Shown here piece after piece: positions 6,327-14,786 of a stretch of DNA of 45,543 bases; positions within the stretch are counted from its first letter, which is position 1, and the number at the start of each line of letters is the position of its first letter. Location of the stretch: assembly GCA_020847755.1 (NCBI GenBank), contig JADLBK010000166.1, positions 1 to 45,543 on the forward strand, read 5' to 3'. The translations under genes and the position numbers were made by a program. Origin of the DNA: Flavobacteriales bacterium. GTDB taxonomy: Bacteria > Bacteroidota > Bacteroidia > Flavobacteriales_F > PHOS-HE28. Below the pieces are notes generated by a model. The model saw only the letters and a program-made list of their open reading frames with translations, was not told the DNA's origin and did no database searches.

Positions 6327-6836
6327 ATGTCCACCCTCGAGTTCCAGCAGCAATTGGTCGGTCTCCGCCAGCAACTGTATTACTTCGCGTTGAGCCTGAC
6401 GAAGGACCGCGACGATGCCCTTGACCTCCTGCAGGAGAGTTCGCTGCGCGCGCTCACCTTCCAGGAGAAGTTCAAGGAGAACACCAACCTGAAGGCGTGG
6501 TTGTACACCATCATGAAGAACACCTTCATCAACGACCATCGCCGCCAGAAGCGCACGCGTGTGCTGATGGACAGCGTGGAGCGGGAGCGGACGACGGTGC
6601 GTCGGGTGCAGACCCCGGCGACGGCCGAGAGCCGGATGGTGCGTTCGGAACTGGACCGCAGCCTGGACCAGTTGGACACCACCTTCCGTGAGCCGTTCGT
6701 GATGCACCATGAAGGCTTCAAGTACCATGAGATCGCCGACCACTTGGGCATTCCGGTGGGCACGGTGAAGAGCAGGATCCATCAGGCCCGGCAGCGTCTC
6801 ATGCGCATGCTCACGGACAAACCGCTGGCCGCTTGA
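6327..6836 (+). CDS. ECF-type RNA polymerase sigma factor, head of the carotenoid operon
   Basis: 169 residues. Sigma-2 region at about 10-75 (D-D-A-L-D-L-L-Q-E-S-S-L-R-A, then L-K-A-W-L-Y-T-I-M-K-N-T-F-I-N-D-H-R-R). Sigma-4 helix-turn-helix at about 110-160 (E-I-A-D-H-L-G-I-P-V-G-T-V-K-S-R-I-H-Q-A-R). ECF factors direct RNA polymerase to a small set of stress genes. Its TGA stop overlaps the TTG start of crtI, so the two are translationally coupled. No anti-sigma factor gene adjoins it, unlike carQ-carR of Myxococcus. An upstream in-frame ATG at 6216 precedes the promoter and is rejected as the start. By context its targets probably include this operon (inference). Confidence 0.9.
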   Translation: MSTLEFQQQLVGLRQQLYYFALSLTKDRDDALDLLQESSLRALTFQEKFKENTNLKAWLYTIMKNTFINDHRRQKRTRVLMDSVERERTTVRRVQTPATAESRMVRSELDRSLDQLDTTFREPFVMHHEGFKYHEIADHLGIPVGTVKSRIHQARQRLMRMLTDKPLAA

Positions 6837-8317
6837 GCCGTTCCGCCCTCGTCATCGGTGCCGGTTTCGCCGGCATCTCCGCGGCCGCCGACCTGGCCAA
6901 GCGCGGCTTCTCCGTCACCGTGGTGGAGAAGAACGCCACGCCGGGCGGTCGGGCGAGGGTGCTGCGGGAGAACGGATACGTGTTCGACATGGGGCCCAGC
7001 TGGTACTGGATGCCCGAAGTGTTCGAACAGTGGTTCGTCCATTTCGGTCAGCGCGTCAGCGACCACTACGACCTGGTGCGTCTCGACCCGTCGTACCAGG
7101 TGATCTTCGGCGACAACGACGCCTGGTCGATCCCCGCCACGCGGCCGGCCCTGCGCGCCTTCTTCGAGCAGATGGAGACCGGTGCGGGCGCTCAGTTGGA
7201 CCGGTTCCTGGAGGAGGCCGGCGTGAAGTACGAACTGGGCATGCACGAACTGGTGCACCGCCCGAGCCTGACCTGGGGCGAATACGCACATCCCAAGCTC
7301 ATCACCGGTATCCTGCGTAGCACTGTGTTCCGCTCGCTCCGCGCCCACGTGGCGGACCACTTCCGGAGCCCCCGCTTGCGGCAGCTCATGGAGTTCCCGG
7401 TGCTCTTCCTGGGGGCCACTCCGGCCCGGACCCCGGCTCTGTACAGCTTGATGAACTACGCGGACATGGCGCTGGGCACCTGGTATCCGATGGGCGGCAT
7501 GGGCCGCATCGTGGACGGCATGGTGCGGGTGGCCGAGGCACAGGGTGCGCGCTTCCTGTACGACCATGCGGTGGAGCGCATCCTGGTGCAGAACGCCAGG
7601 GCCGTGGGCGTGCGCACAAGACGCGGCGATCTCTTCGCCGATGTGGTGGTGGCCGGCGCCGACTACCACCATGTGGACCAGCATCTGCTTCCCGTAGAGC
7701 TTCGAGCCTACACACCATCCTACTGGGAGCGGCGCGTGATGGCCCCGTCCTCCCTGCTTTTCTACCTCGGCTTCGACACCCGGCTGAAGAAGCTCCTTCA
7801 CCACAGCCTGTTCTTCGACGAGGACCTTGACCGCCATGCCAGCGAGATCTACGATGCGCCGCAATGGCCGAGCAGACCGTTGATGTACGTGTCCGCCTCG
7901 TCGGTCACCGACCCGGGCGTCGCGCCGCCAGGGCACGAGAACGTGGTCACGCTCATCCCGATCGCACCCGGCCTGCCCGACGGACCGGAGGTGCGGCAGC
8001 GCTACCTGGACCAGGTGCTTGACCGCCTGACCCGCCACACCGGCCAGGACCTGCGGCGCCACCTGGTGCATCAGCGCAGCTACTGCATCGCCGATTTCGA
8101 GCAGGACTACAATGCGTTCAGGGGCAATGCGTACGGTCTGGCGAACACCTTGCTGCAGACCGCTGTTCTGAAGCCCAGGATGAAGAGCCGCAAAGTGGCC
8201 GGGCTCTACTACACCGGGCAGCTCACCGTACCAGGCCCCGGAGTACCGCCGGCGATCATCAGCGGCCAGGTGGTGGCCGGCCTGGTGGACAAGGACCTCC
8301 AACGCATGCACGCATGA
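6833..8317 (+). CDS. crtI: Phytoene desaturase
   Basis: 494 residues, typical for CrtI. FAD-binding V-I-G-A-G-F-A-G-I-S-A-A lies at the N-terminus and E-K-N-A-T-P-G-G-R-A after it. The C-terminal family signature reads Y-Y-T-G-Q-L-T-V-P-G-P-G-V-P-P-A-I-I-S-G. It converts phytoene stepwise to lycopene at the inner membrane. The TTG start at 6833 overlaps the sigma factor stop; it is chosen because the dinucleotide-binding motif begins five residues in and no ATG lies nearby. The 3' end overlaps crtB by four bases (ATGA). Confidence 0.94.
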   Translation: MSRSALVIGAGFAGISAAADLAKRGFSVTVVEKNATPGGRARVLRENGYVFDMGPSWYWMPEVFEQWFVHFGQRVSDHYDLVRLDPSYQVIFGDNDAWSIPATRPALRAFFEQMETGAGAQLDRFLEEAGVKYELGMHELVHRPSLTWGEYAHPKLITGILRSTVFRSLRAHVADHFRSPRLRQLMEFPVLFLGATPARTPALYSLMNYADMALGTWYPMGGMGRIVDGMVRVAEAQGARFLYDHAVERILVQNARAVGVRTRRGDLFADVVVAGADYHHVDQHLLPVELRAYTPSYWERRVMAPSSLLFYLGFDTRLKKLLHHSLFFDEDLDRHASEIYDAPQWPSRPLMYVSASSVTDPGVAPPGHENVVTLIPIAPGLPDGPEVRQRYLDQVLDRLTRHTGQDLRRHLVHQRSYCIADFEQDYNAFRGNAYGLANTLLQTAVLKPRMKSRKVAGLYYTGQLTVPGPGVPPAIISGQVVAGLVDKDLQRMHA

Positions 8318-9156
8318 ACACGATCGCCCTGTACGATGCGGTGTGCCTGAAGGCCAGCCGGCATACCACGTACAGCTACAGCACATCCTTCTCGCTGGGG
8401 ATCCGCTCGCTGGACCGCCGCTACCACGACCCCATTCACGCCATCTACGGCTTCGTGCGCTTCGCCGACGAGATCGTCGACACCTTCCACGCGCATGACA
8501 AGGCCACCCTGCTCCAACGGTTCCGCAACGACACCTACACGGCCATCGCCGAAGGCATCAGCCTGAACCCCATCCTGCACAGTTTCCAGCAGGTGGTGAA
8601 CCGCTACGGCATCGAGCGGGAGCTGTATGACACCTTTCTGAACAGCATGGACATGGACCTGCGGGACACCACCCATGACCTCGGGAGCTACGAGCAGTAC
8701 ATCCTGGGCAGCGCGGAGGTGGTGGGGCTGATGTGCCTGCGGGTGTTCTGCGAGGGGGACAACGCACTGTACGACCGGTTGCGCACCCCGGCCATGCGTC
8801 TGGGCGCGGCCTTCCAGAAGGTTAATTTCCTGCGCGACCTGAAGGACGACCACCACAGCCTGGGCCGCACCTACTTCCCGGGCGTGGACGTGAGCCGGAT
8901 GGACGACACGACGAAACGCGCGATCGAGGCCGACATCGCGGCCGACTTCGACGCGGCCATCCTGGGCATCCGTCAGCTGCCGCGCGGCGCGCGCTTCGGG
9001 GTGTACATCGCCTACGTGTACTACCTCAACCTCTTCCGGAAGATCAAGGCGCTGCCCACCGAGCGCATCCTGCGCGAACGCGTGCGTGTGCGCAACCGCC
9101 GCAAACTCGCGCTGCTCACCACGAGCTATCTCCGCCACAGCTTCGGCCTGCTCTGA
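8314..9156 (+). CDS. crtB: Phytoene synthase
   Basis: 280 residues of the squalene/phytoene synthase fold. The first aspartate-rich motif R-F-A-D-E-I-V-D lies near residue 48-55, after H-A-I-Y-G-F-V. The second is in V-N-F-L-R-D-L-K-D-D near 170-180. It condenses two geranylgeranyl diphosphates to phytoene, the first carotenoid step. Start and stop overlap crtI and idi by four bases and one base, a tightly coupled transcript. Confidence 0.94.
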   Translation: MNTIALYDAVCLKASRHTTYSYSTSFSLGIRSLDRRYHDPIHAIYGFVRFADEIVDTFHAHDKATLLQRFRNDTYTAIAEGISLNPILHSFQQVVNRYGIERELYDTFLNSMDMDLRDTTHDLGSYEQYILGSAEVVGLMCLRVFCEGDNALYDRLRTPAMRLGAAFQKVNFLRDLKDDHHSLGRTYFPGVDVSRMDDTTKRAIEADIAADFDAAILGIRQLPRGARFGVYIAYVYYLNLFRKIKALPTERILRERVRVRNRRKLALLTTSYLRHSFGLL

Positions 9157-9710
9157 TGGTGACCGTGCGTGACCTGAAGGACCTTGTCGTGCTCGTGGAC
9201 GAGCAGGATGTGCCCATCGGCACCCGCGGCAAGATGGACGCCCACCGCAGCGGTGAACTGCATCGCGCCTTCTCGGTCTTCGTCTTCGACGCGCAGGACC
9301 GGCTGATCCTGCAGCAGCGGGCGCTGGGCAAATACCACAGCGGTGGCCTTTGGACGAACACCTGTTGCAGCCACCCGCGCCCCGGCGAACCGGTGGCCGA
9401 GGCGGCCGTCCGCCGTCTGCGCGAGGAGATGGGCATTGTCTGCCAGGGCCTTGAGCATCAGTTCAGCTTCATCTACCGTGCCGAGGTGGGCAACGGCTTG
9501 GTGGAACACGAGCTCGACCACGTGCTCTTCGCCCGGCACGGCGGAGATGTCCGGCCGGACGAGCGCGAGGCGATGGCTTGGCGTGCGGTGACCGATGAGG
9601 AGCTGGACCATGAGCTTCGGACCCGGCCTGACCGGTTCACCGCATGGCTGAGGAGCTGCTGGCCCCTGGTGAAAGAGCGTCGCGGTGCCGCGTTGCGCCA
9701 TGCGGTGTGA
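9156..9710 (+). CDS. idi: Isopentenyl-diphosphate delta-isomerase, type I
   Basis: 184 residues, Nudix fold. T-N-T-C-C-S-H-P carries the catalytic cysteine and metal-binding histidine. The Nudix-type helix E-A-A-V-R-R-L-R-E-E-M-G follows, and F-I-Y-R-A-E holds a conserved acidic site. It interconverts IPP and DMAPP and so feeds precursor into CrtB. The ATG shares its first base with the crtB stop codon. Confidence 0.93.
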   Translation: MVTVRDLKDLVVLVDEQDVPIGTRGKMDAHRSGELHRAFSVFVFDAQDRLILQQRALGKYHSGGLWTNTCCSHPRPGEPVAEAAVRRLREEMGIVCQGLEHQFSFIYRAEVGNGLVEHELDHVLFARHGGDVRPDEREAMAWRAVTDEELDHELRTRPDRFTAWLRSCWPLVKERRGAALRHAV

Positions 9711-9742
9711 CCCCGCTCCGTCATCACCTGCCTACCGTTCCG

Positions 9743-11095
9743 ATGAGCACGACCCGCCCTGCCGTCTGCATCCATTGGTTCCGTCGCGACCTGCGCCTGG
9801 AGGACAACCACGGCCTCTTCCGCGCGCTGCGCGAACACGGCGAGGTGCTGCCCCTGTTCATCTTCGACACGGACATCCTGGACCGGCTCGAGGACAAGCA
9901 TGACCGCCGGGTGGACTTCATCCACCGCGCCCTCGCCGGACTTCAGGATCACCTGGTGAAGTTCGGGTCCACACTGGTGGTGGAGCACGGCCGTCCCATC
10001 GAGGTGTGGAAGCGCGTGCTGGACCGGTTCGACGTGCAGGCCGTCACCGCCAACCACGATCACGAACCATACGGCAACGCACGGGACAAGGCCGTGGGCG
10101 AATTGCTGGTCTCGCGCGGCATACCGTTCCGCACCTTCAAGGACATCAGCATCTTCGAGCGAGGCGAGGTGGTGAAGGATGACGGCGGCGCTTACACCGT
10201 GTACACACCGTACATGCGAAAATGGAGGAGCCAGTTCAGGCCTGAACTGGCCGATGCGTTCCCGAGCTGCAGGCATACCGACCGGTTCCACCGGACGGAA
10301 CCGCTGCCCATGCCCACACTGGAACGGATCGGGTTCGCACCGACGGACCTGCACATCCCTCCGGCTCACGTGAGCGACGACCTTCTGCGCCATTACGAAC
10401 GGACGCGGGATGTACCGGCCATGGCGGGTACGAGCCGGATGAGCGTTCATCTACGCTTCGGCACGGTGAGCGTGCGCGAACTGGTACGCAGGTCGTTCAG
10501 CACGAGCCCCAAATACCTGAACGAGCTCATCTGGCGCGAGTTCTACATGCAGGTCCTCTGGCATCACCCGCACGCCGTTGAACGGGCCATCAAGCCCGGC
10601 TACGACCGGATCGCCTGGCGGAAGGACGAACAAGAGCTCACGTTGTGGGCCCAGGGGCGCACCGGCTACCCGCTGGTGGATGCGGGCATGCGCGAGCTGA
10701 ACGCCACGGGGTTGATGCACAACCGGGTGCGCATGGTGGTGGCCAGTTTCCTCACCAAGCACCTGCTCATCGACTGGCGCTGGGGCGAGTCGGTCTTCGC
10801 CGCCAGGCTGCTGGACTTCGAGCTGAGCAGCAACAACGGCGGCTGGCAATGGGCGAGCGGATCGGGCTGCGATGCCGCCCCGTACTTCCGCGTCTTCAAC
10901 CCGGCGTTGCAGCAGCAGAGATTCGACCCGCAGTTAAAATATGTGAAGCGCTGGGTGCCCGAGGTGGGTTCGGCAAACTATGTGCAGCCCATGGTCGTTC
11001 ATGAAGTGGCCCGGCAACGCGCGCTGAAAGCATACGCCGAAGCGCTGCGGGAAGGGCCACGACGAACCGAAGCACACCCTCAATTGTTCAACTGA
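9743..11095 (+). CDS. phr: Deoxyribodipyrimidine photolyase
   Basis: 450 residues of the class I photolyase/cryptochrome family. The N-terminal antenna domain opens with H-W-F-R-R-D-L-R-L-E-D-N. The FAD domain contains W-R-E-F-Y-M-Q-V-L, G-Y-P-L-V-D-A-G-M-R-E-L, M-H-N-R-V-R-M and the block F-E-L-S-S-N-N-G-G-W-Q-W-A-S-G. It repairs UV-induced pyrimidine dimers using light. The start is the ATG at 9743, 32 bases after idi; the frame is open further upstream but there overlaps idi. Its place inside the carotenoid operon suggests joint induction by light or photo-oxidative stress. Confidence 0.93.
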   Translation: MSTTRPAVCIHWFRRDLRLEDNHGLFRALREHGEVLPLFIFDTDILDRLEDKHDRRVDFIHRALAGLQDHLVKFGSTLVVEHGRPIEVWKRVLDRFDVQAVTANHDHEPYGNARDKAVGELLVSRGIPFRTFKDISIFERGEVVKDDGGAYTVYTPYMRKWRSQFRPELADAFPSCRHTDRFHRTEPLPMPTLERIGFAPTDLHIPPAHVSDDLLRHYERTRDVPAMAGTSRMSVHLRFGTVSVRELVRRSFSTSPKYLNELIWREFYMQVLWHHPHAVERAIKPGYDRIAWRKDEQELTLWAQGRTGYPLVDAGMRELNATGLMHNRVRMVVASFLTKHLLIDWRWGESVFAARLLDFELSSNNGGWQWASGSGCDAAPYFRVFNPALQQQRFDPQLKYVKRWVPEVGSANYVQPMVVHEVARQRALKAYAEALREGPRRTEAHPQLFN

Positions 11096-11101
11096 ACGAA
11101 C

Positions 11102-11263
11102 ATGCCACGCAAAAAGAAAGCCCTCATCCTCGCCCAACCGGTCCGCGAAGGGATCGAGCGCATCAAGGTCCGCCTCGACGCCCGGACGGTGATCACGCTC
11201 GCGAGCCGCAAGGCGCTCGAGTTCTGGAAACAACGTTACCCCAAGGCCGAGGTCATCGGTTGA
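11102..11263 (+). CDS. Small basic protein of unknown function in the carotenoid operon
   Basis: A 53-residue open frame (ATG to TGA) that fills the gap between phr and the SRPBCC gene with six and four bases to spare. It opens with M-P-R-K-K-K, then a predicted short strand A-L-I-L, an R/K-rich middle and a C-terminal aromatic stretch E-F-W-K-Q-R-Y-P. There is no membrane segment, signal peptide or cysteine. Tight packing between two genes of the same operon, and codon use like its neighbours, argue that it is real. I do not recognise the family. Confidence 0.6.
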   Translation: MPRKKKALILAQPVREGIERIKVRLDARTVITLASRKALEFWKQRYPKAEVIG

Positions 11264-11267
11264 TGCC

Positions 11268-11762
11268 ATGAAGGTGCATGTGCTGGAACGGACCCAGGTC
11301 CTCCCGATCCCCATCGATCAGGCATGGGCGTTCTTCAGCACCCCTCGGAATCTGGCGCTCATCACACCACCGGAGCTGGGGCTGCGCATCCGCGAGCCCT
11401 TCGACGACCGCCCCGCGCACAACGGCCAGCTCATCCGCTACACGGTGCGTCCCTTGCTGGGCATTCCCCTGCCGTGGCTCACGCGCATCGAACGGGTGAG
11501 CGCCCCCGTCCATTTCGCGGACACCCAGCTCAGTGGACCTTACGCCCGCTGGAACCACGAACACCGGTTCGAGGCTGTCCCCGAGGGCACGCGCATGCAT
11601 GACCGGGTGGAATACGCCCTGCCCCTGGGCCCGCTGGGGGAGTTGATGCATCGGCTGCTCGTGCGCCGCCGGTTGGAGCGCATCTTCGAGTTCCGACGCC
11701 ACGTGCTGGAGGGTCTATTCCCCGGGCCCCTGGTGCTTCATCCGCGTATCGCCGCCGCATGA
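11268..11762 (+). CDS. SRPBCC-fold (START-like) ligand-binding protein
   Basis: 164 residues with the polyketide-cyclase/START-like layout. An N-terminal strand L-E-R-T-Q-V-L-P-I-P precedes a helix D-Q-A-W-A-F-F-S-T-P-R-N-L-A-L-I-T-P-P. Later come the strand G-P-Y-A-R-W-N-H-E-H-R-F and the typical D-R-V-E-Y-A-L-P-L-G-P-L-G. A long C-terminal helix ends the domain (L-L-V-R-R-R-L-E-R-I-F-E-F-R). Such folds bind hydrophobic ligands, so a carotenoid or its precursor is a reasonable guess from context, but no ligand can be read from sequence. It overlaps crtZ by four bases. Confidence 0.75.
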   Translation: MKVHVLERTQVLPIPIDQAWAFFSTPRNLALITPPELGLRIREPFDDRPAHNGQLIRYTVRPLLGIPLPWLTRIERVSAPVHFADTQLSGPYARWNHEHRFEAVPEGTRMHDRVEYALPLGPLGELMHRLLVRRRLERIFEFRRHVLEGLFPGPLVLHPRIAAA

Positions 11763-12298
11763 GCACGTGGATGATCCCGCTGGTGATCACCGCCACCTTC
11801 GTCGCCATGGAGGCGGTGGCCTGGGCCACACACAAGTACGTCATGCACGGCCTGCTCTGGTCCCTTCACAAAGACCATCATCATAAGGATCACCACAGCA
11901 CGCTCGAGCGCAACGATTGGTTCTTCGTGATCTTCGCCCTTCCTTCGATGGCCTTGTTCATTCTCGGTGGCCAGTTGGGGGCTCACACGCCCTGGGGATG
12001 GATGGGATTGGGGATCCTGCTTTACGGCATCGCCTACTTCCTGGTCCACGAGGTGTTCATCCACCGGAGGCTGCCGTGGTTCCGTGACACGCGGAACGCT
12101 TATCTTCTGGCCGCGCGTCGTGCGCACAAGATGCATCACAAACACTTGGGCCGCGAGCACGGTGAATGCTTCGGCATGCTCGTGTTCCCGTTCCGGTTCC
12201 TTCGCGAGATGCGGCGCGGCCGCAGCAATTCGGAGGCTCAGCCTCAGGGACAGGCCTCCATGCGCATGGGCACCTCCACGTCGGGCGGGCTGAGGTAA
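11759..12298 (+). CDS. crtZ: Beta-carotene hydroxylase
   Basis: 179 residues. The di-iron histidine clusters of the fatty-acid-hydroxylase family are all present: H-K-Y-V-M-H, H-K-D-H-H, H-E-V-F-I-H and H-K-M-H-H, set among hydrophobic segments. It adds hydroxyl groups to beta-ionone rings, giving zeaxanthin-type xanthophylls. The recognisable protein ends near residue 155 (F-P-F-R-F-L-R-E-M). The last 18 or so codons run into the opposite-strand gene at 12244-12936 and look like accidental coding. No lycopene cyclase lies in this operon although CrtZ needs cyclised substrate. Confidence 0.9.
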   Translation: MSTWMIPLVITATFVAMEAVAWATHKYVMHGLLWSLHKDHHHKDHHSTLERNDWFFVIFALPSMALFILGGQLGAHTPWGWMGLGILLYGIAYFLVHEVFIHRRLPWFRDTRNAYLLAARRAHKMHHKHLGREHGECFGMLVFPFRFLREMRRGRSNSEAQPQGQASMRMGTSTSGGLR

Positions 12299-12936
12299 GG
12301 AATGTCCAGCGCCAGACCGCGCACGAGAAGGAGTGCCGCCATCAAGACATAGCCTGCGGGTGCCCACCGGGCAAGTCGGGTCCTGAACCGAGCACCGAGC
12401 GTTGCGCCTGCCGAACGCACGGCGAACAAGGCCGGCCAGGTGCCGGCCCCGAAGGCGGCCATGAACAGGGCGCCGTTCATCGGTCCCTCCTGCGCGAGCG
12501 CTCCGGCCACGGCCACGTACACCATGCCGCAGGGCAGAAGTCCATTGAGCATTCCGGTGATGAGCACGGCCGGTGCGCTGCTCCGGCGCAGCCGGCGTGC
12601 GACGGCGGAACGCAGGCGTGCCACCCAGGCCGAAGGCACCATGGGGCGATGCAGCCGTGCCGCCAGGGCCGGCACCACCAGGGCTGCCAGCATCAGCACG
12701 GCCAGCGCGATCGCCACGAACCGCTGAACGCCGGCCAGGCCCAGTCCGCGACCGAACAGGCCGAACAGGGCACCGATGACCATGTAGGTGATCACCCGGC
12801 CGGTGTTGAGGAGCACGGTGGTCCGCATCGGGGCGCCTCCCTGCCCCACGGCCAGATGCAGCGGGCCGCACATGGCCACGCAGTGGGCGCTGCCCAGGAC
12901 CCCCAGGACGAGCGCGGGGACCATCACGGCGATCAT
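12244..12936 (-). CDS. TauE/SafE (UreH-like) membrane protein of the cbb3 locus
   Basis: 230 residues, about six hydrophobic segments. Near the N-terminus is the motif G-S-A-H-C-V-A-M-C-G-P, with cysteines in the first helix; a second half carries M-L-N-G-L-L-P-C-G-M-V-Y. Proteins of this subgroup are common beside cbb3 oxidase assembly genes and are suspected to move or bind copper; that role is inference. The start at 12936 is chosen because it overlaps the ccoH stop (ATGA) and is followed directly by a membrane helix. Its 3' end overlaps crtZ tail to tail by 55 bases with no terminator between. Confidence 0.75.
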   Translation of the reverse strand: MIAVMVPALVLGVLGSAHCVAMCGPLHLAVGQGGAPMRTTVLLNTGRVITYMVIGALFGLFGRGLGLAGVQRFVAIALAVLMLAALVVPALAARLHRPMVPSAWVARLRSAVARRLRRSSAPAVLITGMLNGLLPCGMVYVAVAGALAQEGPMNGALFMAAFGAGTWPALFAVRSAGATLGARFRTRLARWAPAGYVLMAALLLVRGLALDIPYLSPPDVEVPMRMEACP

Positions 12937-13361
12937 GGCACCACGATCCGTTCCTCGACCAGACCGATGCCCGCTGGACCGGTCCATTCCAATTCGGCCT
13001 TGTACATCCCGCGCAGGAGGTCGGTCACAGGAACAGCGCACCGGCCGTCCGCCCGGCACAGCACCTCGAACGCCCGGTCGGCACGTTCATCGGACGGACG
13101 CTGGAGACGGAGGGTGGCGCGGGCCGGCGTGTCGCCGTGGAACGCGATGAGGAGCGAATCACCCTTCACCTGAAAGGCCACCCGGTCGGGGCCCGCGCGA
13201 TGGAGCTTGTCCAGTCGTTCCTGATAGCGGAGCTCCTGGGCATAATAATCCTCGGCCACGAGCTGCTCCTGCTCCTGGATGGCCTTGACCATGAAGCCTG
13301 CCATGAGCCCGATGAAGGCCATCATGGTGAGCGTGACCCCTGTTCCCCAGCTGAACTTCAT
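12933..13361 (-). CDS. ccoH: FixH/CcoH, cbb3 oxidase assembly protein
   Basis: 142 residues. One N-terminal membrane helix (about 5-27, G-T-G-V-T-L-T-M-M-A-F-I-G-L-M-A) is followed by Y-Y-A-Q-E-L-R-Y-Q-E-R-L, typical of FixH. A small beta-rich periplasmic domain completes it. CcoH helps assemble the cbb3 oxidase. Its start overlaps the ccoG stop by four bases and its stop overlaps the next start by four. Confidence 0.87.
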   Translation of the reverse strand: MKFSWGTGVTLTMMAFIGLMAGFMVKAIQEQEQLVAEDYYAQELRYQERLDKLHRAGPDRVAFQVKGDSLLIAFHGDTPARATLRLQRPSDERADRAFEVLCRADGRCAVPVTDLLRGMYKAELEWTGPAGIGLVEERIVVP

Positions 13362-14785
13362 GGTGTGTTGGTATTGATGGGCCCGACAAAGGTGGTGGAG
13401 ACCTCCTCCAACAGACGGTCGTTCGCGTACACCCCGATGTTGACCTTGGTCTTCATGCCGCTCATGGCCGAAGGGTCGAGGATGATGAACAGGCTGCCTT
13501 GTGTCAGCGCGGCCGGTTGCAGCCCGATCTCCTTGCCGACCAGTTCGATGGAGCCCTTCACGTTCTCCAGGACGAAACGGATGGGCATGTCGCGGGAGGT
13601 CTTGTTCACCACCTTGTAGTTGTAAAGGTTGCTGATGCGACCGTCGGGACGGGACTGGTAGAGCATGCCGGGGGTCCGAAGCACCGTGGTCTCCACATCG
13701 CTGCGCAGCACGATGAGCGTGAGGATGACCCCGATGAGCACCACGAGCACGGCACTGTACGCCTTCATGCGCGTGGTCCACCGGAAGGGTTTGCGCTCGG
13801 CGATCTCGGACTCGCTCGCATAGCGGATCAAGCCCTTCGGCAGCCCGACGGCGCCCATCATGTGATCGCAGGCATCGATGCAGGCGGTGCAGTTCACACA
13901 CTCCAGCTGGGTGCCGTTCCGGATATCGATCCCTGTGGGACAGACGTGCACGCAGGCCTTGCAGTCGATGCAGTCGCCCTTGCCGACGGATCCGCGGTCC
14001 TCGCCTTTGCGGAAGTGGGCACGCTGTTCGCCGCGCACGCGGTCATAGGCGATCACCACCGACTGGCGGTCGAGCAGGACGCCCTGTAGCCGACCATACG
14101 GGCATACCGTGGTGCATACCTGCTCGCGCAGGAAGGCGAACACCCCGTAGAACACCAGGGAGAAGCCGAACATGGCGGCAAGGCCGCCCAAGTGCTGTCC
14201 GGGGGGCTCGGTGACGATCTGGATCAGCCGTTCGCTGCCGATGATGTAGCCGAGGAAGGTATTGCCGATGACGAAGGCCACCAGGAAGAAAAGCACATGC
14301 TTGGCCGCCTTGCGCATCAGCTTGTCCATGTCCATCGCTCGCCTGTTCAGGGCCTGCTGCTGCTTCCAATCGCCTTCGATCCAGTATTCGATGCGGCGGT
14401 ACACCAGTTCCATGAACACGGTCTGCGGGCAGGCCCAACCGCAGAACAGGCGCCCGAAGGCCACGGTGAACAGGGCGATGAAGACGATGCTGGCGATGAA
14501 GCCGAGCACGAAAAGATGGATATCCTGAGGCCAAAAGGTCTGGCCCAGGATGACGAAGCGGCGACCGAGGACATCCAACTGCAACAGCGGCTCACCGCCG
14601 ATGCGCAGGAAGGGCCCCACCAAAAGGAACGCGAGCAACGTGTAACCGAACGCCACGCGCCGGTTGAACCACTTGCCGGAGGGTTTCTTCGGATAGACCC
14701 AGACCCGCTTGCCCTGCTTGTCGACCGTCGCAATGGAATCGCGGAAGCTCTCGTCGACGGCCGGGATGCCCTCGTTGTCCTTCAT
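13358..14785 (-). CDS. ccoG: CcoG/RdxA polyferredoxin, cbb3 oxidase maturation
   Basis: 475 residues. Several N-terminal membrane helices include F-C-G-W-A-C-P-Q-T-V. Two 4Fe-4S clusters follow in C-I-D-C-K-A-C-V-H-V-C-P-T-G and C-V-N-C-T-A-C-I-D-A-C. A C-terminal Ig-like periplasmic domain ends the protein. CcoG is a membrane cupric reductase that supplies Cu(I) to the oxidase. The ATG at 14785 lies one base after the ccoP stop. Confidence 0.93.
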   Translation of the reverse strand: MKDNEGIPAVDESFRDSIATVDKQGKRVWVYPKKPSGKWFNRRVAFGYTLLAFLLVGPFLRIGGEPLLQLDVLGRRFVILGQTFWPQDIHLFVLGFIASIVFIALFTVAFGRLFCGWACPQTVFMELVYRRIEYWIEGDWKQQQALNRRAMDMDKLMRKAAKHVLFFLVAFVIGNTFLGYIIGSERLIQIVTEPPGQHLGGLAAMFGFSLVFYGVFAFLREQVCTTVCPYGRLQGVLLDRQSVVIAYDRVRGEQRAHFRKGEDRGSVGKGDCIDCKACVHVCPTGIDIRNGTQLECVNCTACIDACDHMMGAVGLPKGLIRYASESEIAERKPFRWTTRMKAYSAVLVVLIGVILTLIVLRSDVETTVLRTPGMLYQSRPDGRISNLYNYKVVNKTSRDMPIRFVLENVKGSIELVGKEIGLQPAALTQGSLFIILDPSAMSGMKTKVNIGVYANDRLLEEVSTTFVGPINTNTP

Positions 14786-14786
14786 T

